From CAZLHO01 sp964559455 (GTDB lineage: Bacteria; Krumholzibacteriota; Krumholzibacteriia; LZORAL124-64-63), in assembly GCA_964559455.1 (NCBI GenBank), contig CAZLHO010000032.1:1-32674 (forward strand): a stretch of DNA of 32,674 bases. The letters run 5' to 3'. Of this stretch, positions 8,301-14,199 are shown in pieces (position 1 is the stretch's first letter; every line of letters starts with the position of its first letter). A program made the position numbers and the translations under genes. The notes beneath the pieces are model-generated. The model did no database searches. It worked only from the letters and a program-made list of their open reading frames with translations, and had not been told where the DNA came from.

Positions 8301-8614
8301 CGGTGACCGCTGTCGGCGACCCGTCGCTGCCGCGGGCTTATGGGCTCCACCCCAACGTTCCGAACCCCTTCAACCCCAGTACGACGATCCGCTACGACGT
8401 GCCCGCGGGCGGCGGCGCGGTGACCTTCCGCGTCTACGACGTCCAGGGGAAACTCGTGCGGACGCTGGTCGACGGGATGCAGACCGGCGGGCGAAAGTCG
8501 GTGACCTGGGACGGCAGGAACGACAGGGGACGCAGCGTTTCCTCGGGAGTCTATTTCTATCGCCTGCAGTCCCCGGGATTCGCGAAGACGCTCAAGATGA
8601 CGCTGGTCCAGTAG
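5333..8614 (+). CDS. Secreted LVIVP-repeat propeller protein with FlgD-like sorting tail
   Basis: A 1093-residue exported protein. It opens with a signal peptide (VSAAIVLCLTLAALLPCLA). Residues 85-630 are thirteen consecutive 42-residue LVIVP-type repeats with the pattern A-F/Y-V-A-D-G...GL-x-I-x-D-x-x-DP-x-x-P, which fold as beta-propeller blades. A half repeat stands at each end (about 69-84 and 631-645). Next come a beta-rich region (about 646-900) and a fibronectin-III-like domain (about 900-1000). The last ~85 residues are a FlgD-like domain: NVPNPFNPSTTIRYDVP, then WDGRND and SSGVYFYRL. Such tails direct cargo to the type IX system or cell surface in FCB bacteria. The ATG at 5333 has GGGAG upstream. 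Binding partner unknown; a surface adhesion or protein-interaction role is inference. Confidence 0.88.
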   Translation: MNRRSGRVSAAIVLCLTLAALLPCLALENQHSEDFTTTLYEDAVNTTADWNTAAGELRLFPFVPTIVGNVAYSEAWDIALAGEHAYVADGPNGFRIFDISDPSSPSQTGFYNTPGNARGIDVQGDCAFVADGSWGLRILDLRFLVAPTPLGFLDTPGYARDVVVAGDCAFVADTDYGLHVVDVADPANPALIGGYDTPGEAMAVAVAGDHAFVADGSAGLLIFDITDPANPALIGTYDTADDANDVVVAGYLAFVADGATGLVIVDISDPTTPSLHGVCDTPGDAVGVELWGDEALVADGASGLQAIDITDPSNPVPSWDCDTPGEARRVAAAGGIALVADRSSGLEIIEIAKLTGPTPIGSCVTNDYAMGVAVSGDLAFVPIYESGLQILDISDPAAPAILGATTTPFLAWNVAVSGGFACVASVWWGLHVVDVSDPANPILIGSYDTTGEAHTVSIAGDLAFVADGPDGLASIDIGTPAAPALLDTYPTGHAAIDVAVSGNHAYVACSGDGLVVIDVTDPTLLTLLGSLDTDGFAWGVAVSGDLAYLADGDMGLKVIDVSDPTKPTLLSAVDTPGTATAVEVSGSTLIVGDGGFGFHLFDVADPANPVLVESYETENEILGSVISGACVFAADGFGGLLAARIFQTEVEAETGIGQSLAVDTADDTILRARLATTQTDAADWELSADGGANWQTAQPDATWQRMLDPGADLMWRASLTWLSPGDHPAVAELEIEWLVEAAAIVRILDVPDDQGGWVRARFLRSGLDFADETALPIASYGIWRQVDDPALAVALKTAPAGLRADDGAPDLGDVPVTTYGGRTYVRAAPGAETASFPEGTWAWVAAVPAVQQDVYDAVVPTVADSSASGRNAVTLLVTAHTTTPSVWYAGEPGDGCSVDNIAPEAPANLAVAYSGDGNQLAWDPCPDEDFHYFNIYRSTDPGFVPSPADLVHSATGASWIDPEPDGWDVHYKVTALDYAGNESDAASPGSVTAVGDPSLPRAYGLHPNVPNPFNPSTTIRYDVPAGGGAVTFRVYDVQGKLVRTLVDGMQTGGRKSVTWDGRNDRGRSVSSGVYFYRLQSPGFAKTLKMTLVQ
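5585..7222 (+). repeat. Thirteen 126-bp LVIVP coding repeats
   Basis: The thirteen units are each exactly 42 codons (126 bp) with no insertions or deletions. At DNA level they are diverged, sharing mainly the segments coding VADG, GL and DP. This is an in-frame protein repeat, not a CRISPR or satellite array. Confidence 0.85.
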
Positions 8615-8618
8615 GGTT

Positions 8619-8643
8619 GCGGGCGCCGCGTCGCGGCGCCCGC
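8619..8643. terminator. Bidirectional hairpin between convergent genes
   Basis: GCGGGCGCCGC (8619-8629) and GCGGCGCCCGC (8633-8643) pair perfectly around GTC. The hairpin fills the 31-base gap between the LVIVP gene and the glycosylase gene, which end toward each other, so it can serve both. There is no strong T-run on either side. Confidence 0.65.
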
Positions 8644-8645
8644 CC

Positions 8646-9152
8646 TCAGCCCAATCCCAGCACGTTCCTGATCGCCCCCCAGGCCTCGAGCTTGTCGCTC
8701 TTGGTCATGCTCGAATTGGCCGGACTGGTCGAGGGCAGGGTGATCACCGTCAGGTCGGGCCGCTCGAGCCCGGGCAGGACCCGCTTGCGGAAGAGCTCGT
8801 CGGCCTTGCGCCCGTTCAGGAAGATGGACTGGATGGTGGGATAGCGTTCGAGGAAGGCGTGGAAGTCGTTCACCTCGGACTTGGCGACCTTGATCTTGCT
8901 GTCCAGGCTGCCCTTGCGCTCGGCCGCGCCCAGGACATCCCACAGGGCGACGCCGGCGTTCATCAGGGCCAACGCCCGGGCGTCGTAGTCGAGTTCCGGG
9001 TCCAGGCCCAGCAATTCCTCCATGATCGACCAGAAGGCGTTGCGCTTGTTCGCATAGTACTCGCCGGCCTTCAGCGAGGGCGCGCCGGGCAGCGAGCCCA
9101 GGATCAGCACGCGGGGATTGTCGCCGGCGAGGGGAGGGAATCCTTGGTTCAT
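8646..9152 (-). CDS. DNA-deoxyinosine (hypoxanthine) glycosylase, UDG superfamily family 6
   Basis: A 168-residue cytoplasmic DNA repair enzyme expected to remove deaminated adenine (hypoxanthine) from DNA, opening base excision repair. Motif 1 is LILGSLPGAPSL (16-27). It is followed by YYANKRNAFWSIM (32-44), characteristic of this family; the Asn of RNAFW (N38) matches the Asn reported as catalytic in the archaeal family 6 enzyme, as I recall. Motif 2 is LPSTSPANS (139-147). Length is typical. GGGAG lies ten bases before the ATG. It stands alone, convergent with the LVIVP gene. A mismatch-specific uracil glycosylase (Mug-like) is the main alternative, but the YYANKRNAFW block favours family 6. 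Confidence 0.88.
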   Translation of the reverse strand: MNQGFPPLAGDNPRVLILGSLPGAPSLKAGEYYANKRNAFWSIMEELLGLDPELDYDARALALMNAGVALWDVLGAAERKGSLDSKIKVAKSEVNDFHAFLERYPTIQSIFLNGRKADELFRKRVLPGLERPDLTVITLPSTSPANSSMTKSDKLEAWGAIRNVLGLG

Positions 9153-9239
9153 GGCGTGGCGCTCCCGGGAAGGAGTGGAACCGTCCGCTATGAATCCACC
9201 CTATCAGCAGTCGGGGCCGCAGGCAAGAAAAGGCATCCC

Positions 9240-10025
9240 TCAGATTGATTCTCTCAATTCACTGAAATACTGCCCTGCGAACCTCATGCGGCTGCCGTAC
9301 CACGAGAAAACGGCCCCGTCCACCAGGCGAACCACAGGGGCGGGACATGCCCGGGCAATGGCCGCAACCTCTTGTGGAGTAAAAGGATAGGGCTCGGACG
9401 CGAGCAGCGCGACCTCAGCGTCGGCCAGATCGTCCAGACCGACCCGCGGATAGCCCGCCCGCTCACCGAAAATGTTGAGGAAACCGCACTTCCGGAGCAT
9501 GGCGTCGATGAAAGTGCCGCCCCCGGCCGCCATGTAGGGATTCTTCCAGATCAGATAGGCGACTTTCAGGGTCGGATATGTTTCCAGGCGATCCAGGCCG
9601 GCGCGGATCTCGTCGATCAGCTCGGCGGCCCCCGCCGGCCGCCCGACCACCTCTCCCAGCCCGCGGATCATCAGCAGGGCGTCGTCGATGGACGCGACGT
9701 CGCCGATCCAGACCGGATACCGTTTCCGGAGTGCGACAATGCCGTCCCGGTCGTTCTCTTCCCTGTTCCCGACGATCAGATCCGGCCGCAGCCCTTCGAT
9801 GACCGGCAGGTCGAAGCGCTTCGTGCCCCCCACCTTGACCCTACCGGCGACCTTTCCGGCCGGCAGCGTGCAGTAGCGGGTCACGCCGACGATCTCGTCG
9901 TCCAGCCCGAGGTCGAAGAGCGTTTCCGTCATGGAGGGAACCAGGGAGACGATCCGCTCGGGATATCCCGGCAGTCGGATCAGGTCGCCCAGCTGGTCCC
10001 GGAATTCCATCGGCCCCGGTTTCAT
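9240..10025 (-). CDS. Helical-backbone metal receptor (BtuF/FepB-like), no signal peptide
   Basis: A 261-residue protein of the class III substrate-binding fold that binds cobalamin, haem or siderophores for ABC importers. The N-terminal lobe has RIVSLVPSMTETLFDLGL (24-41), then VGVTRYC and LRPDLIVG; a long linking helix covers IDEIRAGLDRLE; the second lobe has KVAYLIWKNPYMAAGGG and a C-terminal ELRESI. Transport receptors carry a signal peptide or lipobox, but this start (MKPGPMEFRD) is hydrophilic and no exporting extension fits upstream. The ATG overlaps the stop codon of the VOC gene as ATGA, which fixes the start and implies coupled translation. No ABC permease or ATPase is in the window. 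A cytoplasmic metal or corrinoid-binding role is inference. Confidence 0.8.
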   Translation of the reverse strand: MKPGPMEFRDQLGDLIRLPGYPERIVSLVPSMTETLFDLGLDDEIVGVTRYCTLPAGKVAGRVKVGGTKRFDLPVIEGLRPDLIVGNREENDRDGIVALRKRYPVWIGDVASIDDALLMIRGLGEVVGRPAGAAELIDEIRAGLDRLETYPTLKVAYLIWKNPYMAAGGGTFIDAMLRKCGFLNIFGERAGYPRVGLDDLADAEVALLASEPYPFTPQEVAAIARACPAPVVRLVDGAVFSWYGSRMRFAGQYFSELRESI

Positions 10026-10339
10026 GGGTCGGTGAACTGCAGGAACTCCACGGGAGCGCCGTCGCAGAGCACGAAAGCGACGAGGACGCCCGCGGAAGGG
10101 CTGTTCGGGGCGATCAGGAGCTCGTGCCCCTCCAGGGCCCGCTCCAGGTCCTCCACCGCGAAGGCGACGTGCGGGACCGTCTTGACGATCTCCGGCAGCG
10201 GGCTGTCGGCGTCGAATCGCATCCACTGGATCCCGAAGGGGTTGCGCTCGTGGTCCGTGCAATGGAAGCCGTACTCCGCCAGGTAGGTCTCCCCCGGCCG
10301 GGGCTCGGTCGTCGGGATCCCGATGTGATGAAATTTCAT
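10022..10339 (-). CDS. VOC (glyoxalase/bleomycin resistance) superfamily protein
   Basis: A 105-residue single-module VOC protein. It begins with MKFHHIGIPT, the typical first strand carrying a potential metal-ligand His. PHVAFAVEDLERAL follows in the middle, and APVEFLQF at the end carries a potential Glu ligand. The superfamily covers glyoxalases, dioxygenases, epimerases and drug-binding proteins, and the substrate cannot be told here. GAAGAGGA precedes the ATG at 10339; the frame is open nine more codons without a better site. Its TGA overlaps the ATG of the metal-receptor gene. The upstream secreted gene ends 13 bases before, so all three are probably co-transcribed. Confidence 0.8.
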   Translation of the reverse strand: MKFHHIGIPTTEPRPGETYLAEYGFHCTDHERNPFGIQWMRFDADSPLPEIVKTVPHVAFAVEDLERALEGHELLIAPNSPSAGVLVAFVLCDGAPVEFLQFTDP

Positions 10340-10352
10340 GGTCCTCTTCCCG

Positions 10353-10988
10353 TCACTGCAGCGCATTGCAGCGCCAGGGCCCCAGGGCCCTCAGGCTCAG
10401 CTCTTCGAGGTCGAAGGCGTAGAGGCTGTCCACGCCGACGCCGAACATGTCGGGGATGTCGGGACAGAGCGAACGCGGGAAATCGCCGTCGCACAAGACC
10501 CAGACGCGGACCGTCGTGCTGTCGATCCACCCCGCCGTCTCGCCGCAGCCGTGCACGGCGAAGACCCGGCGCCGTGTCGGCACGTCGTAGAGGAAGAGGG
10601 ATCGCACGTTGCTCGTCCCGCTGTCGATCAGGACCAGATCCCCCCACATGCCCGCGAAGTACTCGGCCCATTCGTTGCGCACGACGAAGTCGCCGGGCAG
10701 ACTGTCGGGTCGGCAGTCGGCGCCCCCCCCGGGATCCGTCCCGCCCCTCTTGCGCACGATCGCGACCGGCTCCCCCTGGCCGGGCGAGCCCCACGCCACG
10801 ACCGCATAGCGAGTGTAGAGATAGCAGCTGCCCCCGGCGGCGGGCAGGCAGGGCAGGAAATCACCGGTCGAATCCGGGGACGCGTCGTGGATCGGCATCG
10901 CGGGAGCCGCTTCCGCCGCGGCCCCGGCGGCGACCAGTCCCGCCACGAGCAGGCACACCGACCATGAGTGAAGGCGCCGCATCGTCAC
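10353..10988 (-). CDS. Secreted protein of unknown function
   Basis: A 211-residue exported protein that I do not recognise. The signal peptide (SVCLLVAGLVAAGAAAEAAPA) is cleaved near residue 29. The mature part has at least seven cysteines and beta-rich stretches such as VVAWGSPG, LVLIDSG and RRVFAVHGCGE, which faintly recall a WD-like or PQQ-like beta structure too short for a full propeller. I start at GTG 10988, six bases after AGGAGG; the ATG at 10982 is the alternative and would change two residues. It lies between a lipoprotein gene and the VOC gene on the same strand. Confidence 0.7.
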   Translation of the reverse strand: MTMRRLHSWSVCLLVAGLVAAGAAAEAAPAMPIHDASPDSTGDFLPCLPAAGGSCYLYTRYAVVAWGSPGQGEPVAIVRKRGGTDPGGGADCRPDSLPGDFVVRNEWAEYFAGMWGDLVLIDSGTSNVRSLFLYDVPTRRRVFAVHGCGETAGWIDSTTVRVWVLCDGDFPRSLCPDIPDMFGVGVDSLYAFDLEELSLRALGPWRCNALQ

Positions 10989-11014
10989 GATGCGCCTCCT
11001 TTCGACTCGAATGA

Positions 11015-11431
11015 CTAGCCGCCGCCCCAATCGATGGTCGTCCCGACGTAGACCATCAGCGCGACGAATCCGACCAGCAGCAGGCCGACGCCCGACAGCG
11101 CGACCGACGCCGCCTTCGGGTAATGCTCGACCTCGAGCGCGGCGATCGCCGTCCTGGCGACGGCGCGCTCCTCGTAGCCGTAGTTGCCGTTGCTGCCGAT
11201 CACCAGTTCGTCCGGGGACAGGCGCACGACCTCGCCGCGGATCTCCTCGCCGTCGACGAGCACGACGCGCACGTCGGAGCCGGCCTGGACGACCGGCGCC
11301 GCATCGTCGGCCGGCGCCTCGGTCCCGGAGGGAAGAGCTGCGGGGCGGTAGCTCGCACAGCCGGTGGTGAAGGCGAGCAACTGCAGGCAGCAGAGGATAC
11401 GGAGCACGGGGGCGGTCCTGAAGATGGTCAC
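11015..11431 (-). CDS. Small lipoprotein with one C-terminal membrane helix
   Basis: A 138-residue protein with a lipoprotein signal: a hydrophobic run, then LLAFTTGCAS, where the Cys is at about residue 25. Residues 50-100 contain VRVVLVDGEEIRGEVVRLSPDELVI, a small SH3-like or Sm-like beta barrel pattern seen in many bacterial envelope proteins. A hydrophobic helix (SVALSGVGLLLVGFVALMVY) sits at the C-terminus. The start is GTG at 11431, nine bases after GGAGG. A lipid anchor plus a terminal helix is unusual and could mean inner-membrane residence. Function unknown. Confidence 0.75.
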   Translation of the reverse strand: MTIFRTAPVLRILCCLQLLAFTTGCASYRPAALPSGTEAPADDAAPVVQAGSDVRVVLVDGEEIRGEVVRLSPDELVIGSNGNYGYEERAVARTAIAALEVEHYPKAASVALSGVGLLLVGFVALMVYVGTTIDWGGG

Positions 11432-11464
11432 GGGAAGCGGCCTCCGGGGGATAGACGGATACCG

Positions 11465-12058
11465 TCAGCGATACAGGGCCTTGACGCCGCCCCAACTGCC
11501 GCCGGCGAAGGGGACGGTCTGGGCGTCGAGGACCAGGCGAACCTCGCCCAGGACGGCCGCAGTGTCGATCCATGGCTCGCATAGGCCGGCATAGTAACAT
11601 TCGAGCTCGGCCTGGACGGTCTGCCCCAGCATCTGGTCCAGGTCCCGCGGATCACCCAGCCCGCAGTCGGCCACCCAGCCGGCGGCGTCGACGAAGGCGG
11701 GATCGGGCAGGCTCACGACACCGAAGAAGCAACCGGCCCCCAGGGTCGGGGCCGTCAGCACCAGCCGCATCTGCGCGACGACGGCCAGGGTGTCGGCGGC
11801 GACCTGGCCGCCGCCGAGGTCGCGTTCGCAGATCTCCGCTCCTTCCGCGCTCGTGCCCGACATCACGACCTGCAGATTCCGGATCGCGACGACCTCCGGC
11901 GGGAAGGCGAAGACCGCGGCCCGCAGCGAGGGCGCGTCATCCGGCGGCAGCAGGCCCGAGTCGTAGGCCCCGGCCAGGTCGGTCAGCGGCACGGTGACGG
12001 TCTCGGCGCCGACCGCGCCGGCGGCCAGCAGACAGAGGATCAGGACGGTCAGGATCAT
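11465..12058 (-). CDS. Secreted protein of unknown function
   Basis: A 197-residue exported protein. The signal peptide is MILTVLILCLLAAGAVGA with cleavage before ETVTV. The mature part is beta-rich with six cysteines, suggesting disulphides in the periplasm or outside. No catalytic motif is seen and I do not recognise a family. The ribosome-binding site is weak (AAGGGG, ten bases before the ATG). It precedes the GTG-started lipoprotein gene by 33 bases on the same strand. Part of a run of small envelope proteins with no close relationship to one another. Confidence 0.72.
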   Translation of the reverse strand: MILTVLILCLLAAGAVGAETVTVPLTDLAGAYDSGLLPPDDAPSLRAAVFAFPPEVVAIRNLQVVMSGTSAEGAEICERDLGGGQVAADTLAVVAQMRLVLTAPTLGAGCFFGVVSLPDPAFVDAAGWVADCGLGDPRDLDQMLGQTVQAELECYYAGLCEPWIDTAAVLGEVRLVLDAQTVPFAGGSWGGVKALYR

Positions 12059-12128
12059 GGCGTTGCGCCCCTTAGGCCATCGACATTTCCCATCCTCCGA
12101 TACTACCAGAAATCTCGGTCCTTGCTCA

Positions 12129-12147
12129 TCCGGCGCCCGACGCCGGA
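12129..12147 (-). terminator. Hairpin after the beta-helix lipoprotein gene
   Basis: TCCGGCG and CGCCGGA pair around CCCGA just past the stop codon of the minus-strand beta-helix gene. A second stem (AGGACC/GGTCCT, 12152-12170) overlaps that stop codon. No T-run follows, so termination is likely but not certain. Confidence 0.4.
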
Positions 12148-12158
12148 GCCCAGGACCC

Positions 12159-13466
12159 CTAGTAGGTCCTCACCACGTTGCCGGTGACGGTCCCCGCGGG
12201 GTTGAGGCCGTCGTCGTCGAGGGAGTTGACCGAGTCGATATCGGACACTTCGGTCACGATGTTCGCCGTGACATCGCGGTAGAAGACGCCGGCGCCGGTC
12301 CCGGCGAGCAGGGACCCGTCGAAGGTGTTCCCGGTCAGCGAGACCGGGTCGGCCACGTTGCCCGTCTCGTACACCCCGAACCGGTCGGTCCCCCCCGAGG
12401 CGCTGAACACGTTGTCGTCCACCGCCGGGTTCACCTCGACCCAGCCCAGTTCCAGGGCCACGCTCGTCGTCCCCGTGCCGCCGTTGATCTCGTTGCCGGT
12501 AATGGCGCTCGCCTGTTCGGTGTCCATGGCCTGGATGCCGTAGGACGAACTCCCTCCGTTCCCGCCGTAGATGGCGCATCCGGTGACCGAGGACGTGAAG
12601 GCCTCGTTCAGGTAGAGGGCGCGGGTCGATCCGGGCGCGGTCCCCCCGCTGACATGGCAGTCGGCGATCACGATGTCGCCGTAGCCGCAGTCGATGGCGA
12701 AGACCCTGTTGGTCGCCAGCAGATCCGCGACGGTCGTGGTCACCACCGTCAGGTCGCCGCGGGAGACGTAGATGCCGGTCGTTCCGGCGCCCCCGCCGCC
12801 GCCGATCGTGCAGTCGACGACGGTGACCCGGGTCCCCGATTCGCGGTCGGTGGAATAGTTTTTGATGCCGTAGCCGTCAGCGGCGGGGCCGACGCGGAGG
12901 ACGCAGTCGCGGACCGTGACCGAGGAGCCCTCGCTGACGAAGATCCCGGCCGACATGTCGCCGCCGCCGCCCTCGATCCGGAAGCCGTCGATCACCGGCG
13001 GGTCGCCGGCCTGCGAGCCGTAGCCGCAGGCGACGGCCGCCCTGGGCGCGTCGTAGGTCCCGCCGGCGTCGGCCAGGTCGCGGATGGTGGTCCTGTGGAG
13101 GTCCGGGTCGCGGGCCCATTGCCCGGCGTCGTTCCGGAAGCCGCCGTAGATGCTGACGGCGGGATCCATCACGATGGCGGAACCGGTGCTGCTGTTCACC
13201 TCGTAGACGCCCTCGGCCACGCGCACCCCGTCCCGCTCCTCCGCAGCGCACAGGGCGATGCCGGCCTGGATGGTCAGGACGGGTTCGGCGACGGTGCCGG
13301 CGCCGTCAGCGGCGCCGTCGACGCCGTCCACGTAGATGAAGACGGGTTCGTTGACGTCGGGGCCGGAGACGGTGTCGTCGTCGCTGCAGCCGACCGTGAA
13401 GAAGAGACAGAGCACCGCCAGGGCGAGTGCGGGCGGAAAGATGGCGTACCTTCTGGTGCAGTTCAC
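12159..13466 (-). CDS. Lipoprotein with right-handed parallel beta-helix
   Basis: A 435-residue surface or periplasmic lipoprotein. The signal ends in LFFTVGCSDDD, where Cys 27 would be lipidated. Residues 40-100 match the DUF1565-type start of beta-helix proteins (YVDGVDGAADGAGTVAEP, then IQAGIALC, VAEGVYE and IYGGF). The rest consists of about 20-25-residue coils rich in T-V-x-D/G-C/N steps, for example VTVRDCVLRV, VTVVDCTIGG and VTGCAIYGGNG, as in pectate-lyase-like solenoids. No catalytic residues can be named. The start is GTG at 13466, five bases after GGAGG; the ATG two bases upstream is out of frame and meets a stop at once. In FCB bacteria such proteins often bind or cut polysaccharide; here that is inference. 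Confidence 0.85.
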   Translation of the reverse strand: MNCTRRYAIFPPALALAVLCLFFTVGCSDDDTVSGPDVNEPVFIYVDGVDGAADGAGTVAEPVLTIQAGIALCAAEERDGVRVAEGVYEVNSSTGSAIVMDPAVSIYGGFRNDAGQWARDPDLHRTTIRDLADAGGTYDAPRAAVACGYGSQAGDPPVIDGFRIEGGGGDMSAGIFVSEGSSVTVRDCVLRVGPAADGYGIKNYSTDRESGTRVTVVDCTIGGGGGAGTTGIYVSRGDLTVVTTTVADLLATNRVFAIDCGYGDIVIADCHVSGGTAPGSTRALYLNEAFTSSVTGCAIYGGNGGSSSYGIQAMDTEQASAITGNEINGGTGTTSVALELGWVEVNPAVDDNVFSASGGTDRFGVYETGNVADPVSLTGNTFDGSLLAGTGAGVFYRDVTANIVTEVSDIDSVNSLDDDGLNPAGTVTGNVVRTY

Positions 13467-13514
13467 ATCGTCCTCCTTGACGGGATGCGAATCGGCGAAT
13501 TTCCCTCGGGCGCA

Positions 13515-13544
13515 ACTCTATCACCAGCGGCAGGTTGCCGCCAA
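13515..13544 (-). promoter_or_regulatory. Possible promoter of the beta-helix gene
   Basis: On the minus strand TTGGCG (13539-13544), an 18-base spacer and TAGAGT (13515-13520) lie about 50 bases before the GTG start. The boxes are moderate matches to a vegetative promoter. Confidence 0.35.
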
Positions 13545-13617
13545 CATCGGAATTACGGGTGGATGAAGTCGAAATACGGGGCGGGCGGAGCTGACACGGA
13601 CCTCGGCGCGGCTCCGG

Positions 13618-13779
13618 TCAGCCGAAATAATCGCGGCCGACGCGCCAGCCGACATAGACCCCCAGGACGCTGCCGACGGCGCTGAGCACGAAGCCCGTCA
13701 TGAAGCCGACCTTCGCCCCGGCCCACCAGCCGACCCAGCCGAAGATCGTCATCCCGAAGAAGATGCAGAGCTTGAGCAT
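13618..13779 (-). CDS. Small conserved-type two-helix membrane protein
   Basis: A 53-residue protein. It starts MLKLCIFFGMTIFGWVGWW, continues AGAKVGFMTGFVLSAVGSV, and ends with GWRVGRDYFG. The two hydrophobic helices are rich in small residues (GxxxG-like spacing) and the tail is basic, which fits a tiny inner-membrane protein with the C-terminus in the cytoplasm. I recall similar short proteins (GMTxxGWxGWW... and ...GSxxGVYxGW) scattered across bacteria, with no known role. The ribosome-binding region is a run of ten G residues one base before the ATG. The DUF2061 gene ends 15 bases before the start, so the two are probably co-transcribed. Confidence 0.7.
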   Translation of the reverse strand: MLKLCIFFGMTIFGWVGWWAGAKVGFMTGFVLSAVGSVLGVYVGWRVGRDYFG

Positions 13780-13780
13780 G

Positions 13781-13790
13781 CCCCCCCCCC
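13781..13790. repeat. Homopolymer tract of ten C (G on the coding strand)
   Basis: Ten consecutive C residues on the plus strand read as ten G on the minus strand. They lie one base before the ATG of the small membrane protein, replacing the ribosome-binding site. Tracts of this length tend to slip during replication or sequencing. Confidence 0.85.
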
Positions 13791-13794
13791 GCGG

Positions 13795-14091
13795 CTAGTC
13801 GATGTAGCCCAGCGACCGCAGCTTCTCGCGCACGACGTCCATGTCCTCGGGCGTCAGTTCGCGATCGACCGGCAGGGCCGCCAGGGGATGGCGCACGCGG
13901 CCCCAGTCCACGCGCTCCCAGATCCGTTCGTGGACGTAATAGAGGACCAGTCGGATCCCGTGGAAGATCACGGTGATCAGGGCCATCGATTTCCAGTCCC
14001 TGGTCGTCAGGTACGAGATGACCCCGAGCAGCAGGATGCCGAAGATGCGCCAGGTGAGCGATTTAGCCCAGGAACGGGCCGGTGTGTCCAT
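13795..14091 (-). CDS. DUF2061 membrane protein
   Basis: A 98-residue inner-membrane protein matching the DUF2061 pattern: RSWAKSLTWRIFG (6-18), a first helix GILLLGVISYLTT, a second helix in SMALITVIFHGIRLVLYY, then HERIWERV (54-61). Homologues occur in many bacteria and in some phosphate- or sulfate-activation loci, but their function is not established. After the conserved module is a charged tail (LTPEDMDVVREKLRSLGYID) not typical of the shortest members. GGGAGA precedes the ATG by six bases. It heads a two-gene unit with the 53-residue membrane protein. Confidence 0.85.
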   Translation of the reverse strand: MDTPARSWAKSLTWRIFGILLLGVISYLTTRDWKSMALITVIFHGIRLVLYYVHERIWERVDWGRVRHPLAALPVDRELTPEDMDVVREKLRSLGYID

Positions 14092-14135
14092 GGTGTTCTC
14101 CCGATGTGATCGTCGGTCGAGGAAGCTGCTCCCGC

Positions 14136-14159
14136 CAGGATCAGCCGGCCGTGATCCTG
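14136..14159 (-). terminator. Possible terminator of the tetR-MFS operon
   Basis: CAGGATCA and TGATCCTG pair over eight bases with an eight-base loop, about 40 bases beyond the MFS stop codon. It has no T-run. Confidence 0.4.
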
Positions 14160-14199
14160 ACCCCCGCGCTCCAGAACAAAGACTTTCCGGCGCCCGAGA

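Noticed and set aside
5270..8350. A minus-strand open frame of 1026 codons opposite the LVIVP gene
   Set aside because: It is Arg/Gly/Asp-rich with no domain, signal or ribosome-binding site, and lies fully antisense to a gene with clear repeats and a promoter. It is a product of GC-rich codon bias.
13466..13468. ATG start for the beta-helix lipoprotein
   Set aside because: The ATG is out of frame with the gene and is followed immediately by TGA. The overlapping GTG has the right frame and spacing.
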